The notes under the pieces were generated by a model, which saw only the letters and a list, made by a program, of their open reading frames with translations, was not told the origin of the DNA and did not search any database. 64,000 nucleotides of DNA from Pseudoalteromonas sp. MEBiC 03607 (GTDB lineage: Bacteria; Pseudomonadota; Gammaproteobacteria; Enterobacterales; Alteromonadaceae): assembly GCF_004792295.1 (NCBI RefSeq), contig NZ_SRRY01000001.1:2797501-2861500 (forward strand). The letters run 5' to 3'. Of the stretch, positions 27,601 to 37,327 are shown one piece after another. Position 1 is the first letter of the stretch, and each line of letters opens with the position of its first letter. The position numbers and the translations under genes are program-made.

Positions 27601-28537
27601 GGTTTCGCTTCGATAACGCATCGGCGGTATCACGGATTTCTCGTTCACCATTCATGAAAATCAGAATATCGCCGGGGCCTTCATCGCAAAGCTCATCGAC
27701 TGCATCAAAAATTCCCTGTAGTTGGTCACCATCTGCTTCCATGTCGTCTTTATTGATTTCAGTGGTTGGTCTGTACCGAACCTCTACGGGAAATGTACGA
27801 CCAGATACTTCAATGATTGGCGCATTATCAAAATGTTTAGAAAAACGCTCAGGGTCAATTGTTGCTGAGGTGATAATAACTTTTAAGTCAGGGCGTTTTG
27901 GCAGTAAATTTTTTAAATAGCCTAAGATGAAATCGATATTTAGGCTGCGTTCGTGGGCCTCATCGATGATGATGGTATCGTACTGATTTAGGTACCTATC
28001 TTGTTGAATTTCAGCCAGCAGGATACCGTCTGTCATCAATTTAATGTAGCTATTGTCGGAGACTTGGTCACTAAAACGAATTTTAAAACCCACTTGTTGA
28101 CCTAGCTCGCATTGCATTTCTTCTGCAATACGATTTGCGACACTTCTAGCCGCGAGTCGACGAGGCTGAGTGTGGCCAATGTATCCATCAACACCGCGGC
28201 CAAGCTCTAAACACATTTTTGGGATCTGCGTCGTTTTACCAGAACCTGTTTCACCGGCAATGATCACCACTTGGTTATTGGCAATCGCCTGTTTAATATC
28301 ATCTTTCTTTTGACTAACAGGAAGTTGTTCTGGGTAGGTCACTTTAGGCAAAGCAGCCAAACGATGCTCGCGTAATTGCTGCGAACGGCTAATATCTTCT
28401 GCTATTTTTTGCGCTATGCTCGCTTGCTTAGTTTCATCGTTGATTTTTTTGATGCCATGTAGGCGTTTTTTGAAGATGAATTGATCTTTGCGTAAACACG
28501 TTTTTAATTCGCCGAACAGCGGACCTAGGTTAACCAC
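24647..28537 (-). CDS. hrpA: ATP-dependent RNA helicase HrpA (DEAH box)
   Basis: A 1296-residue cytoplasmic DEAH helicase, about the size of E. coli HrpA (1300), with roles in mRNA processing and rescue of stalled ribosomes. Walker A GETGSGKTT (near residue 95), the DEAH motif in IIIDEAHERSLN, SATID, and motif VI in QRKGRCGRIEAG are all intact. The HA2/OB-type region and the long HrpA C-terminal domain follow. The GTG start at 28537 is supported by an AAGG element upstream and by the HrpA-like N-terminal segment KKRLHGIKK. It stands alone on the minus strand between the receiver gene and the cyclophilin gene. Confidence 0.95.
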   Translation of the reverse strand: MVNLGPLFGELKTCLRKDQFIFKKRLHGIKKINDETKQASIAQKIAEDISRSQQLREHRLAALPKVTYPEQLPVSQKKDDIKQAIANNQVVIIAGETGSGKTTQIPKMCLELGRGVDGYIGHTQPRRLAARSVANRIAEEMQCELGQQVGFKIRFSDQVSDNSYIKLMTDGILLAEIQQDRYLNQYDTIIIDEAHERSLNIDFILGYLKNLLPKRPDLKVIITSATIDPERFSKHFDNAPIIEVSGRTFPVEVRYRPTTEINKDDMEADGDQLQGIFDAVDELCDEGPGDILIFMNGEREIRDTADALSKRNLKGTDVLPLYSRLSNAEQNRIFAPHSRRHIILATNVAETSLTVPGIRYVIDPGTARISRYSYRTKVQRLPIEPISQASANQRKGRCGRIEAGICIRLYSEEGFNSRPEFTDPEILRTNLASVILQMLGLGLGDMQQFPFVQAPDSRNINDGLTLLEELEAIKPAKRHKKTELTKSGRSLSRLPVDPRLAKMVLTADGLGALREVIIIVAALSIQDPRERPQEKRGAADEKHGRFDDPDSDFIAFLNLWNYLEEQQSELSNSQFRKLCQKDFLAYMRIREWQDIVYQLSTVCNEMGMKATTNVADSDRIHQSLLSGMLSHIGFKDEKQIYKGARNSQFHIFPGSGLFKKSPKWIMAAELVETSKLYARINARIDLKWVEGFAQHLVKRSYSEPHWEKKPGAVIAFEQQTLYGLLIVNKRRCVYSNIDPKVSRELFIRTALVEQELGQNEGFLQYNQELIEDIQVLENKSRRRDILVDEQTLFEFYDKKIPQDVNNRAAFNKWWKGQKQKDKRFLHMSREELMQHGADHVTEFDYPDTWQQENLLLPLAYHFDPGQAVDGVAVQIPVALLNQVQETGFDWHIPAFRHELICALIKSLPKTIRRNFVPAPNYADAVLAAIEPMQGNLIDAISTRLLRMTGVRVEPDAWDLSTLAPHLRLQFEVRDENDKLLARGLNLTKLKAQLQGKVTDTLSKVADKGIEKADLTEWSFGELPSSYVKKQGQYEIKAFPALVDKKDSAAVELFDTEHKAQQAHQQGLRRLVLLNVPSPIKYLQQNLPNKSKLGLYFNPFGKVNDLIDDCIAAAVDSLLTKYGNIRTAEAFEKAKEQIRGELGDTVVEIATQVEQVLSIAHGLNKRMKGRVDLTMITAHGDIKSQLQSLVFKGFVSQHGAAKMTDLIRYLKAIERRLEKLPVDPNRDRLCVIELEKVAEQYQKLTNKIPKGMPVPEEISNIFWMQQELRVSLFAQTLGTPYPVSAKRVLNAIKESEL

Positions 28538-28606
28538 CCGATACCCTTATATTTCTTAACCAATAGACTGATATTGTATCAAATAATCTATCAGGTGGTC
28601 ATGGCT

Positions 28607-29479
28607 TTATTTAATCCGTTCGGTTGGAATTGGCATGGCACAAACGTCGATGTAATCAGGGCTTTCAACAAACCATGCTTCTACTCGATTTTTACGCGCT
28701 TCAATAAGGGCTTTAAACGCATTTGAGTCTGTTTTCATCACCCGAAATTCACTGTTATCTGTGTCTTTGATATCTGCTAATACTTGCATATCTGTGATGG
28801 GGTTAAATGCCTGACTATCAGTGGCTTTACGCTGCAAGAGATTAAAGTGCTCCATCCCTTCTAAAACACGACCAAACACAGTGATATTACGGTCTAAATA
28901 GCGCTGGCTATTGCCGATGGTTACATAAAATTCGGTACCACCGGAATTGATATCATTACCGCGGGCCATAGCAAAAATTCCTGGGCAATGTACTTGCCAT
29001 GTTTCGGTTTGGCTTTGGTTTTGTGCCACAGCAAAGCCATTTAAAAAGCCCGTTTTAGCGGCATAGCCATCAGGTCCTTTAAGCTCTGTAATCGCTAAAG
29101 GAGTCTCGGTGCGTAGATAAAACTCAGCAGGTAATCCTTTTTTGGCATTTTTAACGGGTTTACTTTCGCTGGCATCCCCGCCCTGCGCAACAAATCCTTC
29201 AACAAAGCGATACATACTCAGGCCTTGATAAAACCCTTCTTTGGCAAGCTGTCGCATGTTATTTGCGTGAATGGGCGCTAGTTTATCGTTTAGTTCGATA
29301 TAAGCAGCGCCTGTAGGTAAGGTTAATTTAATAACGTTTTCGGCACTGACTTTTCGCCACTCACTGCTACTTGCGGTTTTAATGATTTCGCCAGCAGAAC
29401 GTTTTTGGCTTGTTTCTTTTGCAGCAATTGGTGCAGCTAATACTACGCCAAGGCACAGAGTTAATAGACTTAATTTCAT
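28607..29479 (-). CDS. Periplasmic cyclophilin-type peptidyl-prolyl isomerase
   Basis: A 290-residue secreted protein. MKLSLLTLCLGVVLAAPIAA is a clear signal peptide cleaved before KETS. The cyclophilin domain (about 45-240) contains YIELNDKLAPIHANNMRQLAKEG, FVAQGGDASES and FAMARGNDINSGGTEFYVTIG. It probably catalyses proline isomerisation in proteins crossing the periplasm. A C-terminal tail of about 50 residues (VEAWFVESPDYIDVCAMPI) extends beyond the minimal fold. It lies between hrpA and tamB on the same strand and may support outer-membrane protein folding alongside TamAB, which is inference from position only. Confidence 0.9.
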   Translation of the reverse strand: MKLSLLTLCLGVVLAAPIAAKETSQKRSAGEIIKTASSSEWRKVSAENVIKLTLPTGAAYIELNDKLAPIHANNMRQLAKEGFYQGLSMYRFVEGFVAQGGDASESKPVKNAKKGLPAEFYLRTETPLAITELKGPDGYAAKTGFLNGFAVAQNQSQTETWQVHCPGIFAMARGNDINSGGTEFYVTIGNSQRYLDRNITVFGRVLEGMEHFNLLQRKATDSQAFNPITDMQVLADIKDTDNSEFRVMKTDSNAFKALIEARKNRVEAWFVESPDYIDVCAMPIPTERIK

Positions 29480-29570
29480 TGTTATTATCTTTTAAGTAAT
29501 TGACAACTCAGCCTATTAACTTATGCCTTAATAAGCAAATAAAAGCGATTTATGGTGCCAAGTAGATGTA

Positions 29571-32500
29571 TTAGTCCCAATCAAATTTATAAAGAATATC
29601 AACATTTTGATAAAGGCCGCTGGTGACCTCGATATACAATTGCGACAACAATTGATAACGAACTGCCACTTCACTTAATGAATCAAAAATGCCGACACTG
29701 TATTTCACTTGAATACCTGGTGTAACATAGCCAGATATTTCAACTTTGGTGTCATCCCCGCTACCGCTTGAACTTAAGCTTACATCAGACAAACCAAAGC
29801 TTTCACCAATTTTAGATACCACACCTTCACTACGGTTTACACCTTGGGCAAGCAGTAATTGGGTGAGCATCGCATCGGTTGAACTGTCTCCTTCATCAAG
29901 AGGTTGACCATTTAATAAATAAGCCAATGCTTGGGCTTGGTCCATCGCAGGCTCTGAGAACACTTTTAATGAAGGTTGTTCGACATTACCAGTTAACGTA
30001 ATACCTGCAATCACGCCATTAGATGTGTTATCCGGATTACGAATTGCCTTAATGTTTAGGTACGGTTTATCAATAGAGCCGCTAAAGCCCACCTGACCGG
30101 TGCGAATTTGCAAGTCTTGCCCAAAGGCACGATAGGTACCTTGAACAAGGTTCAATTCACCCGTTGCTATCATCGGTGTAACTTGGTCCATGCTGATGTT
30201 AATGTCACCTTCAACTTTAGACTGTAATCCAAATGAATCAACGCGCACATCATTCTCAACCAACACCTTTAGGTTTATGGCATAGTCAAAGGGGACTTTT
30301 TCTGATTGTTGCTGCTCAATATCAACAATGACTTCATCATCGCTGACTTGTACAGCGCCTTCTGGTAGCTCTTCAATGGCAATACGACCCCATGGCACTA
30401 CAACTTGGCCATCAAGATTAAACGCATTATTCTTCAAAGACATAGTTAAATCTGGCGATACTTTAAAGGTGACATCTTGCTGGGCACGCACAAAAAACTC
30501 TTTACCGTTTAATTTCACGTCAACGTCAGGTAAATCTTGCTGCCAATCAATACCGCCAGATAAATTAAGCGCGCCCCCTTCGGTATCTTTAAGCTCACCT
30601 GTCAGCTTCGCACTTTGGTTATTAAAGGCAATGTTCACATAAGAGTTTTGCAGCGATACAGGCAGGTTTGCCCCTTCAAGGTTGATTTTTTCGACATCAA
30701 AATCACCATTGAGTAATGGTTCTTTTAAAGTACCTGCGATTGCTAATCGACCTTTAATGTCGCCTGTTAGTTGCTCAAGTGAAGCAATAAAGGGTCGTAA
30801 GTTTGTTAACTCAATTTTCTCAATAACCAAGTCGCCCGCTAAGGTCTGTTGATTTTGAATATCATCAATGTTGAGCTCTGAGGTTACTTTACCTAATACG
30901 GATGAATCAATAGTGGCATTAAGTTTACCGACTTGTGCATCGCTCATTGCCGATATATCTAAAACCTCAACCGGTAATTTATATACACTTGCACCATCGA
31001 TTAAGGATGCTTCAAGCTGCTGAGTTTTGATATTGGCACGAATGGTTTTTAGTGCGCCATTATTCCAGTTGGCAACAAACTCCCCGCTTGCATCCCCTGT
31101 TACTTTCAAGTTATCTGGTAAGAAGTGTTTAAATTCAGCAATCGATAACGCTGCAAGCTGTGCATTTAACTGGCCTAACTGCTTAGTTTGCTGCAAAGTC
31201 TCAAAGCATAATTTTGAGTTATCACTTTGCCAGCAATGTGCAGCGACATTAAAGTCAAATGTCTTGGTATTAACTTGAATATTAATTGGTTTATTAGTGC
31301 CAAAGCGCACCTGATTATCGGTAACAAGAATTTGGCTCAGCGCACCTTGCCAGGTTTCTTTATTAAATTTACCGTCAATATCAAACGACGCCTTGCCTTG
31401 GTCTGCATCGAGTAAAAAAGTTAAATGGTGATCTGTTTTATCGCCGCTAGCGTCTAACTCAATTTGATTAATTTTGTGTTCGCTAATCGATGCAGAATCA
31501 AGCACCAATGACACATCCGTTTGCCAGTCTGCAGCGTAATCAAATTGCCCTTTTAATGTTAAACCATCAACCTGAATATCTTGATAGCTCAATGTATTAA
31601 GAACTAAATTTAAATCAACCGTTGGCGCAAGACGCTCACCACGCAAACTCAAATCAGCAAAGCCCTTGCCTTGCATAGGCAAGATATCTTGACCACTTGC
31701 ATCTAAACGCAATTTGCCGTCAACTTGCCATACATCATCTACCTGACCCGATAAAGCAATTTCATTTTTACCGCTTTTCACTTCTAGTTTATTGAAACTC
31801 GCATGCAAGCTGCTATCAAGTTCAAAGTCCGACAGCAAGGTCACAGGTACTTCATTCACAGAGCCATTTAATTGTGTGTTATCCAGCGCAAGCTGCCACT
31901 CACTTGCTTGTAAGTTAAATGAACCATTAAATTCACCAGACAAATCACTACTTAGTGCATCCGTTAAATATTGGGCTTTTAAGTGGCTTAAACCCCCTTT
32001 AAATTGGCTTTTTACGCCATTTGACCAATCAACTGATGCGGTAATTTCTGCTTTACTGTCGTTAGTATTAAGGCTTAACTGCTCAAGTTTTGCGTTTGTT
32101 AAACTACCTTGTAATTGCGATTTCACAGTCATTGCCGGTAATGCATCTAACTGCGTTACTAGGCTCAAATCAACAGCATAAGCATCGGCATGGCCTTTCG
32201 CTTTTAAATCAAAGTCCGATAATTGCAGCTGTTGTGTATCTGTTGCTATTTGCCACTTTGCTATTTGACCAGTTAAATCAAATGGGTAATTTGTTTGTTT
32301 TAGGTTCACAGCCCCTTTTAACTCTGCTGGGTATGCTCCCTGTGTAACTAGGTCTAACTTTAAATCCTCAAGCGGCCCTGAAACTAATAACTTAGCTTGA
32401 TGCTCAATGCTTTTTACAGACACAGCCCCCTCAATTGAATTTTCACCCGAAAGCTCTGCCACTAAGTTAGAGTGCAATTGCCATTGCTGATAACCTGCAG

Positions 32501-33257
32501 CAAGCTTTTCAAGATTAATATCGCTTCCTTTAGCTGACGCAATCAACTCGATATTTTCAATAAGCTGAGCCTCTTCTGCGCCATAAGGGGTAACAGCAAC
32601 TTTACTGATTTGAAATTGCTTTAACTCAATATTAATCGGTAGCGTAATATCGAGGGATGGTAATGCTGGCAGCTCTGTTAATGGCGTTGATTTAGGCTGC
32701 TTTTTTGCTTCGTGTAGCATCATAGCAACATCAGCAATGGTCAGTGTATCCACTGTAATATCCGATGCTTCACCGCGACCACTTAAGTTTAATTTGTTGA
32801 CTGTTACATCGGCACTCGGATGCGCAAGATTAAAGCGATTAATTGCAACTCGCTTAACAGCAACTTTCATTGGTAAGCTAATTTGTGCGGCTTGTGCAAC
32901 TTCAGGCTCTGTTTCAGAGCCCTGCTCAGTTGATGCAGCTTGGCTTTTAATATTTAAATCTATCGACTGGGCGCTTAAATTATCAAGACAAATGCCATCA
33001 CAACGCCACCAGAACAAATCAATTTTTAGCTGCTTTGCATCAAGCTTGATGCCTTGATTTTCAAAGTGAACATCAAACGCATCGTTATATAAAAAACGCC
33101 CAGATGGCAGCTTTATTGTTAAGCCATCAACTAACTTATTCGCTGTGTATGCAATAAAGTGATTACCGGGCGCGGTGAATAGCAAACAAAACACAATAAC
33201 TAGCAGACTTGCCAACGTGATTGATAGAACCTTGGTTATCTTTTTTAACATCTTCAT
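29571..33257 (-). CDS. tamB: Translocation and assembly module subunit TamB
   Basis: A 1228-residue inner-membrane-anchored periplasmic protein that works with TamA in outer-membrane protein insertion and lipid transport. One N-terminal membrane helix (about 7-28: VLSITLASLLVIVFCLLF) is followed by a very long repetitive beta-rich body, expected to form the hydrophobic groove, and the TamB/DUF490 C-terminal domain (about 890-1228) with GELNLVQGTYRAFGQ, GFSGSIDKPYLNIKA and KVEISGYVTPGIQVKYSVGIFD. The C-terminus YKFDWD is family-like. Its ATG overlaps the tamA stop (TAATG), indicating translational coupling. Confidence 0.95.
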   Translation of the reverse strand: MKMLKKITKVLSITLASLLVIVFCLLFTAPGNHFIAYTANKLVDGLTIKLPSGRFLYNDAFDVHFENQGIKLDAKQLKIDLFWWRCDGICLDNLSAQSIDLNIKSQAASTEQGSETEPEVAQAAQISLPMKVAVKRVAINRFNLAHPSADVTVNKLNLSGRGEASDITVDTLTIADVAMMLHEAKKQPKSTPLTELPALPSLDITLPINIELKQFQISKVAVTPYGAEEAQLIENIELIASAKGSDINLEKLAAGYQQWQLHSNLVAELSGENSIEGAVSVKSIEHQAKLLVSGPLEDLKLDLVTQGAYPAELKGAVNLKQTNYPFDLTGQIAKWQIATDTQQLQLSDFDLKAKGHADAYAVDLSLVTQLDALPAMTVKSQLQGSLTNAKLEQLSLNTNDSKAEITASVDWSNGVKSQFKGGLSHLKAQYLTDALSSDLSGEFNGSFNLQASEWQLALDNTQLNGSVNEVPVTLLSDFELDSSLHASFNKLEVKSGKNEIALSGQVDDVWQVDGKLRLDASGQDILPMQGKGFADLSLRGERLAPTVDLNLVLNTLSYQDIQVDGLTLKGQFDYAADWQTDVSLVLDSASISEHKINQIELDASGDKTDHHLTFLLDADQGKASFDIDGKFNKETWQGALSQILVTDNQVRFGTNKPINIQVNTKTFDFNVAAHCWQSDNSKLCFETLQQTKQLGQLNAQLAALSIAEFKHFLPDNLKVTGDASGEFVANWNNGALKTIRANIKTQQLEASLIDGASVYKLPVEVLDISAMSDAQVGKLNATIDSSVLGKVTSELNIDDIQNQQTLAGDLVIEKIELTNLRPFIASLEQLTGDIKGRLAIAGTLKEPLLNGDFDVEKINLEGANLPVSLQNSYVNIAFNNQSAKLTGELKDTEGGALNLSGGIDWQQDLPDVDVKLNGKEFFVRAQQDVTFKVSPDLTMSLKNNAFNLDGQVVVPWGRIAIEELPEGAVQVSDDEVIVDIEQQQSEKVPFDYAINLKVLVENDVRVDSFGLQSKVEGDINISMDQVTPMIATGELNLVQGTYRAFGQDLQIRTGQVGFSGSIDKPYLNIKAIRNPDNTSNGVIAGITLTGNVEQPSLKVFSEPAMDQAQALAYLLNGQPLDEGDSSTDAMLTQLLLAQGVNRSEGVVSKIGESFGLSDVSLSSSGSGDDTKVEISGYVTPGIQVKYSVGIFDSLSEVAVRYQLLSQLYIEVTSGLYQNVDILYKFDWD

Positions 33258-34984
33258 TAGATTTCAGGCCCTATGGTAATACTTAATCGGGTACTTTTGC
33301 TTTCTTTTGTCAGACCCCAAGCATGGTCGATACGCACCGGGCCAACAGGGGTTAAATATCGAAAACCAAAACCGGCACCGACTTCGACGCGGTCACTAAA
33401 ATCATTAGTCGCAGTACCACTATCGACAAATAAGGCTGCGCGCCAATGCTCAGCAAATTGATAGTTATATTCAACAGTGCCACTCATCAAATATTTACCA
33501 CCAATTAAGCGCCCTTCCTCATCTTCTGGGGAAATAGATTCATAGGCAAAACCACGTACACTCTGATCACCACCGGCATAGAAACGCAGTGATAACGGCA
33601 CATCATTTATATTATCGACCAGCATGGCACCTAGGTTGGCTCTTAAAAACAACATATGGCGATCTGCAAAAGTAGTTAGCCAGGCATTTTGCAGTTGTAA
33701 GCGCAAAATGTTGGTTGAAGACATCATATCTTTTAAACCAAATTCGGCCGAAACCATCCATTGGTAACCTTCAGAAGGTGTTGTACCCCCTTCAGTATCT
33801 TTTTTCGCATAACTGATGCCGGGCATCAGCATTTTTGCACTTTGCTCCTCATCGCCAATACGATAAGTTTCATAATCACGTCTTAAAAAGGCCGTACGCA
33901 CCCAGTCGTCTTCGGTTAGCCATTGCCTTTGCAACTGTCCGGTTAATATTTTGCTGTACAGATCATTAGTTAATTCGTCTTCGAGCTTGTAACCCACAGA
34001 GAAGCGCCAAAGGTCATCATTAGGATCGTCGACCGGTACCGTATAGCCCAATGATATATCTTGCTGGCGCTCAGATACATTTAGGTTACTTTCTAAGTAG
34101 TGGCCATCTTCGGTGATCCAAGGTTTGGTCCACTTAAAACGAACTTTCGGACCAAGATCTGTGCTATAACCGCCACCCACTTCATAGCTATTGGCTGGCT
34201 TATGTAATACATCAACATTAACAGGCACTTGATTATCTTTACGTTTTGCAATATCTGCATACACACGGACACTCGCAAAATAAGGGGTACTCGATAGCGC
34301 TAAGTTGTAATCAGAAACCTCGGTCGCTTTATATGGCTGACCTTGTTTAAACTCCGCCAGCGAACGAATGTATTTTTCAGCGGGAGTCTCACTCCCAATG
34401 GTGATATCACCAAACTGATAGCGAGGACCGGTATCGACATTAAAAATGACTTTTGCGCTATTATTCTTTAGCGATACGGCCAATTTATGCTCGTGCCACT
34501 TCGCATCAAAATAGCCTAACTCTAATAGCTGGCTTTCAAGACCTTTTCTAGCAGCCTCATATTTACCGTGATTTAAAAAGTCACCCTGCTTGATTTTGAT
34601 ACTATTGACAGCAGACATAAATTCAGCGTCATCTTTCCCGGCACCAGTGATAGTTACGTTGATATCTGCAATTCGGGTAACAGGGCCTCGTTCAACACCG
34701 ACAATTAATAGCTGCTGCGCGTTATCGAAACTAATTTTGATGGTCGGTTTGTAATAGCCAAGGGCTTTTAAACTCATTTCTACTTGGCTTTTAGCATGAC
34801 GCTTTAATGCCTTGGAAGTTTTTTCATCGATAAGTTGTTTTATGTAAAGCTCAACGTTCTTTTCGAGCTCATCACTGATCCCCTGAATTTTATAATCTTT
34901 AATAACCGTAGCCGCACTCGATGCATGCTGGCTGTATGAAAAGCAGATAAACAAAAAGACAAAAAAGAAATGCCGAGTATACAA
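33257..34984 (-). CDS. tamA: Translocation and assembly module subunit TamA (Omp85 family)
   Basis: A 575-residue outer-membrane Omp85 protein. A signal peptide (RHFFFVFLFICFSYSQHASS) precedes POTRA repeats (about 28-265) and a 16-strand barrel (about 275-575). The barrel lid-lock motif is recognisable as LRFYAGGDQSVRGFAYESISP, with the GGxQSVRG-type turn, and the last strand contains GPVRIDHAWG. Translation appears to start at a TTG at 34982-34984, seven bases behind AAGGA; no in-frame ATG offers a signal peptide. It is followed without a gap by tamB and is divergent from rraB. Confidence 0.94.
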   Translation of the reverse strand: MYTRHFFFVFLFICFSYSQHASSAATVIKDYKIQGISDELEKNVELYIKQLIDEKTSKALKRHAKSQVEMSLKALGYYKPTIKISFDNAQQLLIVGVERGPVTRIADINVTITGAGKDDAEFMSAVNSIKIKQGDFLNHGKYEAARKGLESQLLELGYFDAKWHEHKLAVSLKNNSAKVIFNVDTGPRYQFGDITIGSETPAEKYIRSLAEFKQGQPYKATEVSDYNLALSSTPYFASVRVYADIAKRKDNQVPVNVDVLHKPANSYEVGGGYSTDLGPKVRFKWTKPWITEDGHYLESNLNVSERQQDISLGYTVPVDDPNDDLWRFSVGYKLEDELTNDLYSKILTGQLQRQWLTEDDWVRTAFLRRDYETYRIGDEEQSAKMLMPGISYAKKDTEGGTTPSEGYQWMVSAEFGLKDMMSSTNILRLQLQNAWLTTFADRHMLFLRANLGAMLVDNINDVPLSLRFYAGGDQSVRGFAYESISPEDEEGRLIGGKYLMSGTVEYNYQFAEHWRAALFVDSGTATNDFSDRVEVGAGFGFRYLTPVGPVRIDHAWGLTKESKSTRLSITIGPEI

Positions 34985-35155
34985 AAAATATCCTTACTTT
35001 TTTGGAGGAGTCATAATCTAAAATGAGTACAAAAAGATACTATCACAGTGCAATAGCCACCGACATAATTGAAATGCTAAAATTAGTACGCGTTAAACAA
35101 TTATTTTCGCTACAATAGCGGATAATACCTAGATTTATAATGAATGAGCGACTAA

Positions 35156-35488
35156 ATGCACTTCCCTGATGACGAAAACGGTCAATTATTAGCTGAAATA
35201 GCTGAAGCTGGTGTCGATTTAACCAGTATGCAAACCATCGATTTCTATATTCTTTTTGAACAAAAACCTGAAGCAGAAAAATTTGCTGAAGCGATTACAA
35301 GTGATGAGCTTGCTCCTTCAACAGAGTTAACCAAATGCCCAGATACAGGGGTGTGGGAAGTAATTACCCGCGTGAAGATGGTGCCAGATCACACTTTACT
35401 TAGCCAAACTGAGCAATACTTAGAAAGCATCGCTAATGGCCATAATGGTTATGGTGATGGCTGGGGTTTAATGGCTGAAGAACAATAA
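35156..35488 (+). CDS. rraB: Regulator of ribonuclease activity B (RraB)
   Basis: A 110-residue acidic protein that binds RNase E and restrains its mRNA decay activity. The family pattern is clear: FPDDENGQLLAEIAEAGVDL, then IDFYILFEQKPEAEKFAEA, TGVWEVITRVKMVPDHTLLS and GYGDGWGLM at the C-terminus. The start at 35156 is the only in-frame choice, since an ATG 12 nt upstream is followed by a stop. No strong ribosome-binding site is visible. It is divergent from tamA and convergent with radD. Confidence 0.92.
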   Translation: MHFPDDENGQLLAEIAEAGVDLTSMQTIDFYILFEQKPEAEKFAEAITSDELAPSTELTKCPDTGVWEVITRVKMVPDHTLLSQTEQYLESIANGHNGYGDGWGLMAEEQ

Positions 35489-35507
35489 GCCTGCCAGCCA
35501 ATTTTGT

Positions 35508-35534
35508 AAGCGAATCAATTTAGTTGATTCGCTT
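35508..35534. terminator. Convergent hairpin between rraB and radD
   Basis: AAGCGAATCAA and TTGATTCGCTT form an 11-bp perfect stem with a TTTAG loop, 19 nt past the rraB stop and covering the radD stop. The T-run is short (CTTTACG), so termination strength is uncertain. Confidence 0.5.
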
Positions 35535-37260
35535 TACGAAAATTCCCCTGATAATCAAATAGCTTTTCTGCCACTTTCCAACCATATTTTTTATTTTTAC
35601 GCGCAATCACAAAATCGGGGGCCAGTAGTTGCTGCTGTAAATCGACAACCTGCTCAGCGCTTTGCCATTCAATTGGGGTAAAACCTGGTGCTGCTCTCTT
35701 ACCAAACTGCTTATTAAAAATAAATCGTCCGGTGTCATTTGCTAAGTTAAATACCTCATCACAACTTGCACCGTCTTCATCATAATAACTAATTTTAAGT
35801 AAACCTTTTGCGAGAACCTGAGCTGACAAACCACTACATCTTAATACCAAGGCATCTTTTAAATTTAGTGCTTCTCGTAGTTTATCATCAGGGTCTGCCA
35901 TCATGGCACCACAAGAATGGCACTGCCTTGCAGCAATGTCATTTTGTTCACCACACTGCTCACATTCTTTAAACCGAAAGCGATAATCGCACTGAACTTG
36001 TTCTTCACCATCGTCCAGCAAGCCTTGGCAACGTCTGCCAAAATGCTCAATCACTTTGCCCTCGCAGTCTGTTTTACCCCAAAAAATATTCGCAAATCCA
36101 CAACCCGGACACAGTACTTGAACAGGCTCATTATCACTTTGTGCTTTTTTACTGCCCACTTCAGGATAAAACAAATCAAAACCATTACCTGCATAGTCAA
36201 TCACTAAGCAGTCTTTTTTTCCTTCACTTAAGCGCAGGCCCCGACCTACAATCTGCTGGTATAAACTGACCGATTCGGTTGGCCGTAAAATCGCGATGAA
36301 ATCAACATGAGGAGCATCAAAGCCTGTCGTGAGCACAGATACATTAACCAAATACTTTATTTGTTTTGCTTTAAATTGATTAATAATTCGGTCACGTTCG
36401 TTATTATCGGTATCGCCGGTTATAAGTGCAGTATTTTGCTCTGGTAAGTAACCGGTAATTTCTTTGGCATGCATCACAGTTGCGGCAAAGATCATCACGC
36501 CATGACGCTGTTCACTGTATTCTATAACTTGCTTGATAATAGCTTTTGTTGCCCGTGTGTTATCTTTCAATAATGCATTCATATTTTCGATACTGTATCG
36601 ACCAAATGAATCACTCGGTAGTGATGAAAAGTCATAATGACTAATAGCAGCATCGACTTCATGCGGCGGCGTTAAATAGCCGTTCTTAATCATATAGCGC
36701 AGTGGTAACTCAAAAATACACTTTTTAAATGGCGCATCTTTATCACCTCTAACAAAACCGTGATAATGATGATGATAAACCCAGCCCATCCCCATACGAA
36801 AAGGTGTCGCAGTTAAGCCAAGCACTTTAAGATTGGGGTTTTGCTTTTTTAGACTCGCTATCACCTGCCCGTATTGGCTTTGTTCATCACCGCTGACACG
36901 GTGACACTCATCAATGATCAACAAAGAGTAGGCATCACTCAGCTTATCGGTATTGCGCGCCAGGGACTGCACACTTGCAAAGGTGACTTGCTCTGTTAAA
37001 GACTTTTGCTTTAAACCTGCTGAAAAAATACTCGCCTTAAAGCCAAAGCTCATATATTTCTCTGCGTTTTGCTCCACCAATTCTTTGACATGTGCAAGCA
37101 CCATAATTTTTTGTTTGGCAATGCGCGCAAGCTCTGCAATAACAAGGCTTTTTCCTGCCCCTGTTGGTAATACGATCAGTGCAGCATCATCTGTTTGTCG
37201 AAAGTGAGCAACCGTGCGTTCTACGGCCTCTTGTTGGTAGGGTCTGAGTACGTACTTCAT
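35515..37260 (-). CDS. radD: DEAD/DEAH-type helicase RadD (YejH)
   Basis: A 581-residue superfamily 2 helicase matching E. coli RadD/YejH along its whole length. RadD takes part in recombinational and double-strand-break repair and interacts with SSB and RecA. Walker A is [19 protein letters not shown] and the DEAH-type box is LLIIDECHR. Motif VI is [12 protein letters not shown]-terminal zinc-binding region follows with CPGCGFAN and [19 protein letters not shown] cysteines. The end, [18 protein letters not shown], resembles the E. coli tail. It lies downstream of the H-NS-like gene on the same strand, with that gene's terminator between. Confidence 0.94.
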   Translation of the reverse strand: MKYVLRPYQQEAVERTVAHFRQTDDAALIVLPTGAGKSLVIAELARIAKQKIMVLAHVKELVEQNAEKYMSFGFKASIFSAGLKQKSLTEQVTFASVQSLARNTDKLSDAYSLLIIDECHRVSGDEQSQYGQVIASLKKQNPNLKVLGLTATPFRMGMGWVYHHHYHGFVRGDKDAPFKKCIFELPLRYMIKNGYLTPPHEVDAAISHYDFSSLPSDSFGRYSIENMNALLKDNTRATKAIIKQVIEYSEQRHGVMIFAATVMHAKEITGYLPEQNTALITGDTDNNERDRIINQFKAKQIKYLVNVSVLTTGFDAPHVDFIAILRPTESVSLYQQIVGRGLRLSEGKKDCLVIDYAGNGFDLFYPEVGSKKAQSDNEPVQVLCPGCGFANIFWGKTDCEGKVIEHFGRRCQGLLDDGEEQVQCDYRFRFKECEQCGEQNDIAARQCHSCGAMMADPDDKLREALNLKDALVLRCSGLSAQVLAKGLLKISYYDEDGASCDEVFNLANDTGRFIFNKQFGKRAAPGFTPIEWQSAEQVVDLQQQLLAPDFVIARKNKKYGWKVAEKLFDYQGNFRKANQLN

Positions 37261-37283
37261 TTTATCGGAATATTCGACATAAA

Positions 37284-37304
37284 AAAGGGAAGCATACGCT
37301 TCCC
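37284..37304 (-). terminator. Rho-independent terminator of the H-NS-like gene
   Basis: On the minus strand GGGAAGC and GCTTCCC pair around a four-base loop and run into six T. It sits about 25 nt after the H-NS-like stop and just before the radD start. Confidence 0.88.
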
Positions 37305-37327
37305 TTCATATTCTTTAAAGCAAAAAA

